From: Rhodospirillaceae bacterium
GTDB lineage: Bacteria > Pseudomonadota > Alphaproteobacteria > Rhodospirillales > Casp-alpha2
DNA length: 39,439 nucleotides
Reading direction: 5' to 3'
Assembly (NCBI GenBank): GCA_002686255.1
Contig: NZAZ01000003.1
Coordinates: 1 to 39,439 of the forward strand
Part shown: positions 17,236 through 24,539 of the stretch, one piece after another
How positions within the stretch are numbered: position 1 is the stretch's first letter
How the letters are laid out: the number at the start of each line of letters is the position of its first letter
Made by a program: the position numbers and the translations under genes
The notes under the pieces: generated by a model
Seen by the model: the letters and a program-made list of their open reading frames with translations, nothing else
Told to the model about the DNA's origin: nothing
The model's database searches: none

Positions 17236-18293
17236 GTCTTGCCGGTGTAGGCCTTGTCCGCCCAACCAAGGAATCGCTTCAGGCCGTCCTCCAAGTCGAC
17301 CCGGGGCTCGAAGCCGATATCCCGGCGGGCCTTTTCGATGTCGGGGCAGCGGCGCCGAGGCTCGTCGGCGGGGTAGCTGTCGGGGTATTCGATGAGGTTG
17401 TATTCAAGCGATTTCCCCGCCGCCTTCTCCATCGTCTTGACCAGGCCGAGCATGGTTATTTCCGGCTTCGGGTTGCCGATGTTGTAGGTCTCGCCGGGAA
17501 CGCCTTCTGCGAGGACGCGCAAAAACCCGTTTATGGCGTCGGTGATGTAACAGAACGTCCGCGTCTGGTTGCCGCCGCCGTAAATATTGAGAGGCTTCCC
17601 GCCTTTGATCCGGCTGGCGAAATTGGGCATCACCCGGTAATCGGTTTCCTGCATGCCGGGGCCGAAAACGTTGAACGGCCGGATGGTGTTGGCGGCAAGG
17701 CCGAATTTATGGTGAAAGACGTAACACAGCGTCTCGCCGACCCGCTTGCTTTCGTCGTAACACGCGCGCGGCCCCTGGGCGGCGACGTTGCCGCGATAGC
17801 TTTCCGGCGTCGGCACGTACTTGGGGTCCGGGTCGCCGTAGATTTCCGACGAGGAAAAGAAGGCGAACCGGGCCTGGTGGCGTTCCGCCAGCGCCAGCAT
17901 GTTGCGGGTGCCGGTGGTCGCCACCTCCAGCGTCTCCAGAGGATAGGCGCGGTAATAAAAGGGACTGGCGATGCCGGCGGCGTGAACGACGAAGTGAACG
18001 TCTTGGTTCCAGTCCAGGGGCTCGATGACGTCGTGCTTGATGAAGGTGACGTTGGGGCGCTCACCCATGGAGGCGCCCTCGTCGCCGGCGGTGATCAGGT
18101 TGTCGAGGACGACCAGCCGGCAAGGGTCCCCGAGCACCGTTTCATTCAGGTGGACGAAGACCTCGGTGAAATACCGGCCCAGGAACCCGCGCCCGCCGCT
18201 CAGCATCACCGTCTTGCCGGCGAAAGCTTGCGCCTTGTCGCTTAAGGCGCGGGCGATCTCGTGGATATCGGTTTGCAGGAAGAAGTCGGTCAT
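17232..18293 (-). CDS. Extended SDR, UDP-glucuronate decarboxylase (UXS)-like
   Basis: The 353-residue extended SDR has SGGRGFLGRY (GGRGFLG 33-39), the triplet SSSEIYGDP at 147-155 and the catalytic YDESK at 179-183. TIRPFNVFGPGM and TRTFCYITDAINGFLR follow. The SEIYGDP and YDESKR blocks are typical of UXS and related decarboxylases/dehydratases. It may make UDP-xylose or a 4-keto pentose, or act on another NDP-hexose. The N-terminal ~25 residues before the Rossmann strand are longer than in minimal UXS. I choose ATG 18293; no strong ribosome site is seen. It ends by GTGA overlap with the Gfo/Idh gene, so both are likely translated together. Confidence 0.82.
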   Translation of the reverse strand: MTDFFLQTDIHEIARALSDKAQAFAGKTVMLSGGRGFLGRYFTEVFVHLNETVLGDPCRLVVLDNLITAGDEGASMGERPNVTFIKHDVIEPLDWNQDVHFVVHAAGIASPFYYRAYPLETLEVATTGTRNMLALAERHQARFAFFSSSEIYGDPDPKYVPTPESYRGNVAAQGPRACYDESKRVGETLCYVFHHKFGLAANTIRPFNVFGPGMQETDYRVMPNFASRIKGGKPLNIYGGGNQTRTFCYITDAINGFLRVLAEGVPGETYNIGNPKPEITMLGLVKTMEKAAGKSLEYNLIEYPDSYPADEPRRRCPDIEKARRDIGFEPRVDLEDGLKRFLGWADKAYTGKT

Positions 18294-18318
18294 GGCGTCG
18301 GCAATGGGCGTTGGCGGG

Positions 18319-19563
18319 TCAGTGGACTTCCAGGGAAGGGAGCGGAACAATAAAACGCCCGCCCCGTTCTTGAAAGCCCCGGTGTTTGTCCATGATCGGC
18401 TCGGCGAAGTTCCAGGCCAGCACGATCACGTAATCGGGGTTGCGTTGGTAAAGGGCTTCTGAGGGCAACACCGGAATATGATGGCCGGGGGTATAGAGGC
18501 CCTGTTTCAGGGGGCTGTCGTCGACGATGAAATCGACCGTTTCAGGCCCCAGGCCGAAGTGATGCATCAACGTCGTCGCCTTGGCCGGCGCCCCGAACCC
18601 GGCGATGGATTTGCCCTCGGCCTTGATGCCGGCCGTCAGCGCCTTGAGGTCTTGGCCAAGCTTGTCGATGCGCCCGGCGAAGTCCCGGTAGGTTTCGGCC
18701 TTGTCCAGGCCCATGCGTTCCTCCATGGCGATCAGGTCCCTGACCGAGCCGTCGGCCGGGTGGGGGACGCCTGAAACCTGCGCCATTCCCCGGATGGAGC
18801 CGCCGTGGGTGGGCACCCGTTCGGCGGCGAAAAGCTCCATGCCCGAAGCGGCGAAAAAGGGTTTCAAGGGTTTGAGGGAATGATAAGCCAGGTGTTCGTG
18901 GTAGACGCTATCGAACAGCGTGCTTTCGATCACGTCGGCCAGGTACGAAACCTCGAAAACGAATACCCCGCCAGGGTCCAAAAGGGTCCGCACCCCTTCG
19001 ACGATGCCTTTCGGGTCGTCGGCGTGAGCGAAGACGTTGTTGGCGGTGACGATCCGGGCCGGGCCGCGGTTGTCCCGGATTTCCGCCGCCAGGTTGGGGG
19101 TGAAGAAGGCGGCCATGGTCTCGGTCCCGGATTTCGTCGCCCGGGCGGCGATGTCCCTGGCCGGATCGACGCCCAGCACTTCCATCCCCCGGGACCGGAA
19201 GGCCGAAAGCAAGGTTCCGTCATTGGAGCCGATATCGACCGCGAGGCTCCCGGCCGGCGGCTTGAAGCGGCCGATAACGCTATCCGCGTAATCCTCGAAA
19301 TGTTTGACGAAATGGGGCGAGGTGCCGGAAACGTAGACGTAATCCTCGAATAACAGGCGGGGGTCGACGACATCCAACAACTGCACGTGGCCGCAGCCGG
19401 CACAGAAGAAAACGTCCAGCGGATAACATGGTTGGTCGGTGGTTAAAGCGGCTTCGCCGACGAAGGCATTGGCCGGCGGCGTCGGCGTCAATTCGAGTAC
19501 GGACACAAGGTCGCCGCCGCTGCAAAGCCTGCACGTGTCCCGCCGCCGGTGGGGCTGACTCAT
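18319..19563 (-). CDS. SAM-dependent NDP-sugar C-methyltransferase (TylC3-like three-domain)
   Basis: The 414-residue protein shows the three-part layout of sugar C-methyltransferases. An N-terminal zinc-binding domain has CRLC at 11-14 and CAGC at 54-57. A central class I SAM domain has AVDIGSNDGTLL at 108-119. The C-terminal domain (Methyltransf_14-like) contains GFGAPAKATTLMH and DDSPLKQGLYTPGHHIPV. FEVSYLADVIE and YHEHLAYHSL are characteristic of the family, which methylates C-3 of NDP-4-keto-6-deoxy sugars to form branched sugars. The start ATG at 19563 lies 7 nt after the cupin gene. It predicts a branched-chain sugar in the glycan. Confidence 0.9.
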   Translation of the reverse strand: MSQPHRRRDTCRLCSGGDLVSVLELTPTPPANAFVGEAALTTDQPCYPLDVFFCAGCGHVQLLDVVDPRLLFEDYVYVSGTSPHFVKHFEDYADSVIGRFKPPAGSLAVDIGSNDGTLLSAFRSRGMEVLGVDPARDIAARATKSGTETMAAFFTPNLAAEIRDNRGPARIVTANNVFAHADDPKGIVEGVRTLLDPGGVFVFEVSYLADVIESTLFDSVYHEHLAYHSLKPLKPFFAASGMELFAAERVPTHGGSIRGMAQVSGVPHPADGSVRDLIAMEERMGLDKAETYRDFAGRIDKLGQDLKALTAGIKAEGKSIAGFGAPAKATTLMHHFGLGPETVDFIVDDSPLKQGLYTPGHHIPVLPSEALYQRNPDYVIVLAWNFAEPIMDKHRGFQERGGRFIVPLPSLEVH

Positions 19564-19570
19564 GGGTGCG

Positions 19571-20035
19571 TCAGTCTTCCGGCTTCCAGGTCGTCAGGCC
19601 GGCGTCGTCGATCACCTGCACCCGCACCACGTCGGACTCATAAGCCTCCTGGTTGCGCGGGTTGCGCGACAGGGTCAGGAACACCGTGTCCTCGGGAAAC
19701 TTCATGGCGTGGTCGACCATGGGCGGCGTGAACACCATCTCGCCGGCCTTGACGAGAAGGCGCTCGGGCTCCTCCTCGCTGCCGGTGGGGCGGTGGAAGT
19801 ATTCGATGGCGCCGGAAACCACATAACAATAATGCCAATCGGTCTTGTGATAATGGTTGGCGCGAAGCGAGCCCTTTTTGGATGAAATCATCACCGCGCT
19901 TTTCATTATTTCGTCGACCAGCGGCTGAATATCGCCGCGGGCGTCGAAAAAGGGCGCCTCCAGCGCCACCAGGGGTTCTTCCGGCCATGAGGCCTTTTCT
20001 TCCTCGCTCACGGGGTCGATATCGTCTTTGCCCAT
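19571..20035 (-). CDS. Cupin-fold protein, RmlC/WxcM-like sugar enzyme candidate
   Basis: The 154-residue protein has one cupin domain. ANHYHKTDWHYCYVVSG near 59-74 supplies the HxH-type first motif (H61, H63, H68). GEMVFTPPMVDHAMKF near 98-113 is the second motif, with H109. The start ATG 20035 has GGAGG 5-6 nt upstream and is clearly right. Single-cupin proteins in such clusters are often 3,5-epimerases or 3,4-ketoisomerases of NDP-4-keto sugars. The neighbouring C-methyltransferase makes an epimerase or isomerase role plausible. I cannot see the full RmlC catalytic set, so a binding or regulatory role remains possible. Confidence 0.75.
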   Translation of the reverse strand: MGKDDIDPVSEEEKASWPEEPLVALEAPFFDARGDIQPLVDEIMKSAVMISSKKGSLRANHYHKTDWHYCYVVSGAIEYFHRPTGSEEEPERLLVKAGEMVFTPPMVDHAMKFPEDTVFLTLSRNPRNQEAYESDVVRVQVIDDAGLTTWKPED

Positions 20036-20051
20036 GGTTCCTCCAGGGGGA

Positions 20052-20747
20052 TTAACGGAAAAGGCGCCGCACCACGATCGTCCACAGGACGGCGACGGCG
20101 TGATGGGCCTTGATTTTCTTTCCTTCGTCATAGGTGCGGCCGTAATAGCTTATCGGCACCTCGAACATGGCCTTGGCCTTGGAAACGGCCCGGGACAAAA
20201 TCTCGGCCTGCTGCTCCCAGCCGTCGGTGGTCAGATCCTTCGGGTCCACCAGATCGCGCCGGTAAAGCAGATAACAAGAATAGATGTCGGTAAACGTGGT
20301 GTTGTTGAGGATGTTGAAGGTGAAGGTGATAAACCGGTTGCCGAGCTTGTGCCAGAAATAGGACACCCGGGTGCAAGGCGACGCCACCAGGCGGCTGCCC
20401 ATGACGATGTCGGCATCGAAGTCGAGGACCGGTTTCAAAAGCTTTTCGTATTCCACGGGGTCGTATTCCAGGTCCGCGTCCTGAAACAACACGTAATCGC
20501 CCGTCGCTTCCGAAAGCCCGGCCTTGACGGCGGCGCCCTTGCCGCCGTTCCGGGCCCGCTTGAGAAGTCTGGTGTATAGCTTGGGGTTCTGTTCCAGAAG
20601 CTCGACCGTTTTGTCGGACGACCCGTCGTCGATGACCAGGACCTCGATCATGACGCCCTCGATCTTCTGGGCGGCGACCCGGCCCAATAGCTCGATGATG
20701 GTCGCCTCTTCGTTATAGGCGGGAACGAGGATCGACAGGCTGATCAT
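20052..20747 (-). CDS. Family 2 glycosyltransferase, polyprenyl-P-sugar synthase-like (copy 1)
   Basis: The 231-residue GT-A protein has SILVPAYNEEATI at 4-16, VIDDGSSD near 38-45, NGGKGAAVKAG near 66-76 and the QDADLEYDP metal site near 87-95. It ends with [14 protein letters not shown], the C-terminal motif of dolichyl/polyprenyl-phosphate hexose synthases. There are no C-terminal membrane segments, so it is the soluble DPM1-like form. It likely makes undecaprenyl-phosphate-linked sugar for the GT-C-like protein encoded nearby. The ATG at 20747 is chosen because the first 9 residues of the longer frame fall in a stem-loop. It is a clear paralogue of the gene just upstream (20791-21504). Confidence 0.88.
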   Translation of the reverse strand: MISLSILVPAYNEEATIIELLGRVAAQKIEGVMIEVLVIDDGSSDKTVELLEQNPKLYTRLLKRARNGGKGAAVKAGLSEATGDYVLFQDADLEYDPVEYEKLLKPVLDFDADIVMGSRLVASPCTRVSYFWHKLGNRFITFTFNILNNTTFTDIYSCYLLYRRDLVDPKDLTTDGWEQQAEILSRAVSKAKAMFEVPISYYGRTYDEGKKIKAHHAVAVLWTIVVRRLFR

Positions 20748-20754
20748 CGGGGTT

Positions 20755-20787
20755 ATACCAAGGGTCATTATCACCGATCCTTGGTAT
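20755..20787. repeat. 9-bp perfect inverted repeat between the two GT2 genes
   Basis: ATACCAAGG at 20755-20763 and CCTTGGTAT at 20779-20787 are perfectly complementary around a 15-nt loop. They fill most of the 43-nt gap between the paralogous GT2 genes. The stem ends 8 nt before the start codon of the downstream gene. No T-run follows, so it may affect translation or mRNA processing rather than end transcription. It may also be a dispersed repeat. Confidence 0.65.
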
Positions 20788-20790
20788 TAA

Positions 20791-21504
20791 TTACCTGAAA
20801 AGATTGTAACGGAGAATACTGGCGACCACGCGCAACCCATCCCGCCAGCCAATCTTTTTCCCTTCGTCGTAGGTCCGGCCGGCGTAGCTGATTCCAACCT
20901 CGAAAATGCGGGGCTTGGGATTAAGATGGCTGACCTTTGCCGTTATTTCGGGATCGAAACCGAAGCGGTCCTCTTGAAGGGTCACTTTTTCAAGGATGTC
21001 GCGCCGGAAGACCTTGTAACAGGTTTCCATGTCCGTGAGGTTCAAATCGGTCAACATGTTCGATAAAAGGGTCAGGAAATGATTGCCGATGCTGTGCCAG
21101 AAATAAAGCACCCGGTGGCTTTCTCCGCCATGGAAGCGGGAACCATAAACGACGTCGGCCTTTCCCGAGAGAATCGGTTGTAAAAGTTTGGGATATTCTA
21201 TGGGGTCGTATTCCAGATCTGCGTCCTGGACAATGATGATATCGCCGGTTGCAGCGTCGATACCCGTTCTCATGGCGGCGCCCTTGCCGCGGTTGGTGTC
21301 GTGCTTGAAGGCCTTGATTCGGGAGTCAGCGGCACTCAACGCCCGGGCCTTTTCGAACGACCCGTCGCGGGACCCGTCATCGACGATGATGATTTCCTTA
21401 TCGAGCCCACACGCATCGGCATCAAGAACCCGCCCAACCAGGGTCTCGAGGGTCGCTTCCTCGTCGAAGCAGGGGATCACGACTGTCAGTGTTTTAAACG
21501 TCAT
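20791..21504 (-). CDS. Family 2 glycosyltransferase, polyprenyl-P-sugar synthase-like (copy 2)
   Basis: The 237-residue GT-A enzyme has [13 protein letters not shown] at 8-20, [11 protein letters not shown] near 39-49, [11 protein letters not shown] near 72-82 and the [10 protein letters not shown] metal site near 92-101. It ends with [17 protein letters not shown]. It shares these blocks with the next gene (20052-20747) and with polyprenyl-phosphate mannose/glucose synthases. It would transfer a sugar from NDP to a polyprenyl phosphate at the cytoplasmic membrane face. The start ATG 21504 has GGA about 9 nt upstream. Two paralogues suggest two different lipid-linked donors, or one recently duplicated function. 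Confidence 0.9.
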   Translation of the reverse strand: MTFKTLTVVIPCFDEEATLETLVGRVLDADACGLDKEIIIVDDGSRDGSFEKARALSAADSRIKAFKHDTNRGKGAAMRTGIDAATGDIIIVQDADLEYDPIEYPKLLQPILSGKADVVYGSRFHGGESHRVLYFWHSIGNHFLTLLSNMLTDLNLTDMETCYKVFRRDILEKVTLQEDRFGFDPEITAKVSHLNPKPRIFEVGISYAGRTYDEGKKIGWRDGLRVVASILRYNLFR

Positions 21505-21563
21505 TGGGTGTTATTCCGGCCTTTGGAAAGCGCATTCCTAGTGTGTTTCGTCCATCAGGGCAA

Positions 21564-23459
21564 TCAACGCAAGCAACCTTCGTTCCCGAGCTGCAAAAGG
21601 TCGAAGGCCTGACGGCCGGGACTCAATGCCGGCAGGGTTCTGGAATGCAAACTTTTGCTTTCGAAGCGCTTTAGCCGCACCAGGCAGCCGGCCCGTTCCA
21701 AAAGATCGTAAGGGGCATTATAAGTCGCGCCTTTTTTGCCGACACCGCCGACGAGCAGCATATGAGTGATTCCCACCGAACGAAGTTGCCGATATAGGGT
21801 TCGGGTGTCCGACTTGTCAGGGCGCAACTCGACGGCGGATTGGTACAAGGGGGAGCCGAAAAAAAAGGGAACTTCGAAAAAATACAGTAGTGGCCGATGG
21901 ACGGTGAATACCCGGTTCGTTTTCTTCAGGTTGGCGTTGATCCACCGTACCGCTTGAAAAGACCCGACGTTTCGCATCAGAAAAGCCTGGCGGTCCGTGT
22001 CGTGGATCAGGAACTTGGCATAGTTGATGGCAAACACCCCATGAGCGGCCATTTGCAAGAAAACCACCGCCGTCACCGAAGCCAGTAACGGACTCCGGTA
22101 CGCCCCACCACCCAACGTCAACCGTTGTGCCGCCACCGTTACGCAAATCAAAAACAGCGGCAGCACCGGCAGCAGATGGCGAATCCTTTGAGAACCGCCG
22201 AAAAAGAACCAAAGGACGTAAAACAAAAAAGCCAGCAATGCGTAGGTCATAAGCGGGCTGTTTCGGATGCGGTCCCGAAAACGCCAAAGACCGAGCACCG
22301 CAAACGGCAGCAAAAGAAGACCATAGGGCCCGAATCCGACGCGTCCGTAATCGGGAAGCCCGTTGTAAGCAAGGGTGGCCTTAAAGGGGTAGAGAAGAAA
22401 CCAAAGCAACGATTTGGGCAGTTGATTTTCGCTGGCGAAGTACAGGTCCTTGAAAACCAGGTCATGGGCCTTGGTCCAAATAATCAGATCGTCCCGGCCC
22501 AGCCATTGAAACAGCATCGGAAATACTGGGTCGCCCGTATGCAAACCATTCCATGCGTACCATTGAAATCCGGCGGCCAAAAAGGCAACGCCGAATACCA
22601 CGCCATGCATCAGCCACCGGCGCTGAAACAAAATCACCACGCCGACAACAGAAGCAAACAGAAGCCCGGTGTATTTAGCGGCGGCGAAAAAGCCGCAACC
22701 CAGACCGGCCAACACCGCGTACCGGGACTGCCCGGTTTCCAGCGCCCGGGCCGTGGCCCAGGCGGCAACCATGACAAAAAGCGCAATCCGCGTTTCCACC
22801 TGACCGGCGCCGCCGCCGTAGATGACGGCCGGTGTGGTCAGGAAAATCAGCGTCACCGCCAATGACCAGTTAAGCCCGAGATGTCGGCGGCAAAAAACGA
22901 ACAACAAGGCCGCCGGCGCCCAGCCGCTGACCATGGTCCAAAGCGTCAACGCCTTTTCGCCGCCGAGTGCCAAGGCCGGGACATAGGTCATCTGGATTCC
23001 GAAGGGAACGGCGCCCTCAATGGCTCGGAGGATGAATTCTATCCGGCCCGCTTCAAGAAACTGCTTCGGCACAGCGAAATGATAGGCCAGCGAATCGGCG
23101 TCGGCCGGCGGCGCGATCCCTTCCATCAGGTCGAAAACGGCGACAATGCCGATCAGCGCCAGTAAAGCCTTGCCGAGGATATCGGTGCTGGGCTTTCGCG
23201 AATCGCTCTCCGGCCGCCGAAGAAGCACGGCCGCCAGGGCGCCGCCGGTCAACAGCGCCGTCAGGGGCGCGGCGGATAAATACCCGGCAACACCTATGGG
23301 AAAGACCAGCCAGCCGAGGATGCCGAAACCGGCGGCGAAGGAAAGCGCCCAATGTTCGCCGGTGTTCAGATCGGCGTCGATCTTCAGCGTCCGCAGTGCC
23401 GCCGCGCCTAGCCCTAAGCAGCAGAGCGTTTGCAACAGGACGACGCCAAGCGCGGTCAT
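21564..23459 (-). CDS. Polytopic membrane protein, GT-C-like glycosyltransferase candidate
   Basis: The 631-residue protein has about 11-13 hydrophobic segments over residues 1-460, followed by a soluble C-terminal domain of ~130 residues. The first large loop contains PPADADSLAYHFAVPKQFLE near 118-137, an acidic motif typical of GT-C enzymes of the ArnT/PMT-like type. These use polyprenyl-phosphate sugars on the periplasmic side. The two polyprenyl-P-sugar synthase-like genes downstream fit as donor suppliers. ATG 23459 is chosen because it overlaps the micro-ORF stop as ATGA. The longer frame begins with a Gly/Pro/Arg-rich non-homologous stretch. An O-antigen polymerase role is an alternative. 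Confidence 0.78.
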   Translation of the reverse strand: MTALGVVLLQTLCCLGLGAAALRTLKIDADLNTGEHWALSFAAGFGILGWLVFPIGVAGYLSAAPLTALLTGGALAAVLLRRPESDSRKPSTDILGKALLALIGIVAVFDLMEGIAPPADADSLAYHFAVPKQFLEAGRIEFILRAIEGAVPFGIQMTYVPALALGGEKALTLWTMVSGWAPAALLFVFCRRHLGLNWSLAVTLIFLTTPAVIYGGGAGQVETRIALFVMVAAWATARALETGQSRYAVLAGLGCGFFAAAKYTGLLFASVVGVVILFQRRWLMHGVVFGVAFLAAGFQWYAWNGLHTGDPVFPMLFQWLGRDDLIIWTKAHDLVFKDLYFASENQLPKSLLWFLLYPFKATLAYNGLPDYGRVGFGPYGLLLLPFAVLGLWRFRDRIRNSPLMTYALLAFLFYVLWFFFGGSQRIRHLLPVLPLFLICVTVAAQRLTLGGGAYRSPLLASVTAVVFLQMAAHGVFAINYAKFLIHDTDRQAFLMRNVGSFQAVRWINANLKKTNRVFTVHRPLLYFFEVPFFFGSPLYQSAVELRPDKSDTRTLYRQLRSVGITHMLLVGGVGKKGATYNAPYDLLERAGCLVRLKRFESKSLHSRTLPALSPGRQAFDLLQLGNEGCLR

Positions 23460-23578
23460 GAAAGCCCCAACAGCACCAGGATGGGCCCGGCAAGGCCGCG
23501 GAATTGGTAGACATAGACGGCCAGGACGCCCACCACCCAAAGCCAAAGCAATCCCTGGATCATGTCGTTTCTATCCAT
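23456..23578 (-). CDS. 40-aa membrane micro-protein between GT2 and GT-C genes
   Basis: This short frame starts at ATG 23578, overlapping the last codons of the upstream GT2 gene by 8 nt. It ends in TGA that overlaps the next start as ATGA. The product begins MDRNDMIQGLLWLWVVGVLA and ends GLAGPILVLLGLS. It is almost wholly hydrophobic after residue 7, with one membrane segment at about 8-24 and a second hydrophobic stretch at about 29-40. Coupling at both ends, and the absence of any other gene in the 111-nt gap, argue that it is real. I know no family; it may be a partner or stabiliser of the GT-C-like protein. Confidence 0.55.
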   Translation of the reverse strand: MDRNDMIQGLLWLWVVGVLAVYVYQFRGLAGPILVLLGLS

Positions 23579-24536
23579 TTCCGGCAGTCCCGTCCGTTGT
23601 CAGAAAGCGGCCGCGCGGGGCCGGCGGCGACATCAGGCACGAAAGCGTCGCCGCCGTCAGCCTGAACGGCCAAAGCCCCATGGTCAGCAACAACTTAGCA
23701 ATGTTTCCCCGGGCGCCATAGGCGCTGAGCGCCTCCAGGTGCAAAGCGGTGACGCGGAACCAGAGACTGGCCAGCGCCGACCCGGGCCGGGCCTTGAGGT
23801 CGGGATAAAAGCGCACCGCGATGGCTAGCCCGCATCGGAGCCGGCGTTTGGTGTGGCTCATGATGCCGCCGGGCGTCAGGTGATAGCGCAACAGGGGCTC
23901 GCCGAAGACCAGAAAAGGCGTTCCCGGTTGTTTGAGCATCGCCAGCCACAGGTCGAAGTCCTGCGCATTTCTGAGTTCGGGATCGAACCCGCCCGCGGCG
24001 ACAACCGCATCCCGGCGGGCGACGACACTGCAGGAAGGGATATAGCCCTTGCGGTAAAGGCCGACGAAGGGATCGGGGGCTTCCAGGAAACGCCGTTCGC
24101 ACTCGTGGTGGCGGGCGGTTTCGCCTTCTCCGGTCAAATAATCATGGGCGGCGAGGACATGGTCCGTGCCTTCGAGGCGGCTCATGGTGCGTTCCAGCTT
24201 TTCCGCCAGCCATTCGTCGTCGGCATCCAGGAAAGCCAGCCAGGGCTCCGTCGATTCGGAGACGGCCCGGTTGCGCGCCGCGCCGGCCCCTTGGTTGTCG
24301 TCGGTGCGGAAAACCCGTAGCCGGATGCCGTTCATGCCGGACGCTTCGGCCTCCGCCGCTTTGGCCGTGCCGTCGGTCGAGCCGTCGTCGACGACCACGA
24401 CCTCGCGGGGCTTGAGCGTCTGCCCGGCGACGCTTCGAAGCGTGCGGGCGACGGTGTCAGCGGCCTGGTAGGCGGCGACGATGACGCTGACGTCAACGAA
24501 TTCGGGGGCGAATTCGGGCGTAGTTTCATCTGCCAC
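23571..24536 (-). CDS. Family 2 glycosyltransferase
   Basis: The 321-residue GT-A protein has VSVIVAAYQAADTVARTLRS near 16-35 and VVVDDGSTDGT near 46-56. NQGAGAARNRAV is followed by the FLDADDEW metal-binding motif near 102-109. NAQDFDLWLAML near 190-201 is the ED-like acceptor/base region. The C-terminal ~80 residues are hydrophobic and basic, suggesting membrane association. It adds a sugar during repeat-unit assembly; donor and acceptor are unknown. The start is GTG 24536, 3 nt after the heparinase-like gene, whose last codons supply a GGAG ribosome site. Confidence 0.9.
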   Translation of the reverse strand: MADETTPEFAPEFVDVSVIVAAYQAADTVARTLRSVAGQTLKPREVVVVDDGSTDGTAKAAEAEASGMNGIRLRVFRTDDNQGAGAARNRAVSESTEPWLAFLDADDEWLAEKLERTMSRLEGTDHVLAAHDYLTGEGETARHHECERRFLEAPDPFVGLYRKGYIPSCSVVARRDAVVAAGGFDPELRNAQDFDLWLAMLKQPGTPFLVFGEPLLRYHLTPGGIMSHTKRRLRCGLAIAVRFYPDLKARPGSALASLWFRVTALHLEALSAYGARGNIAKLLLTMGLWPFRLTAATLSCLMSPPAPRGRFLTTDGTAGNG

Positions 24537-24539
24537 GGG

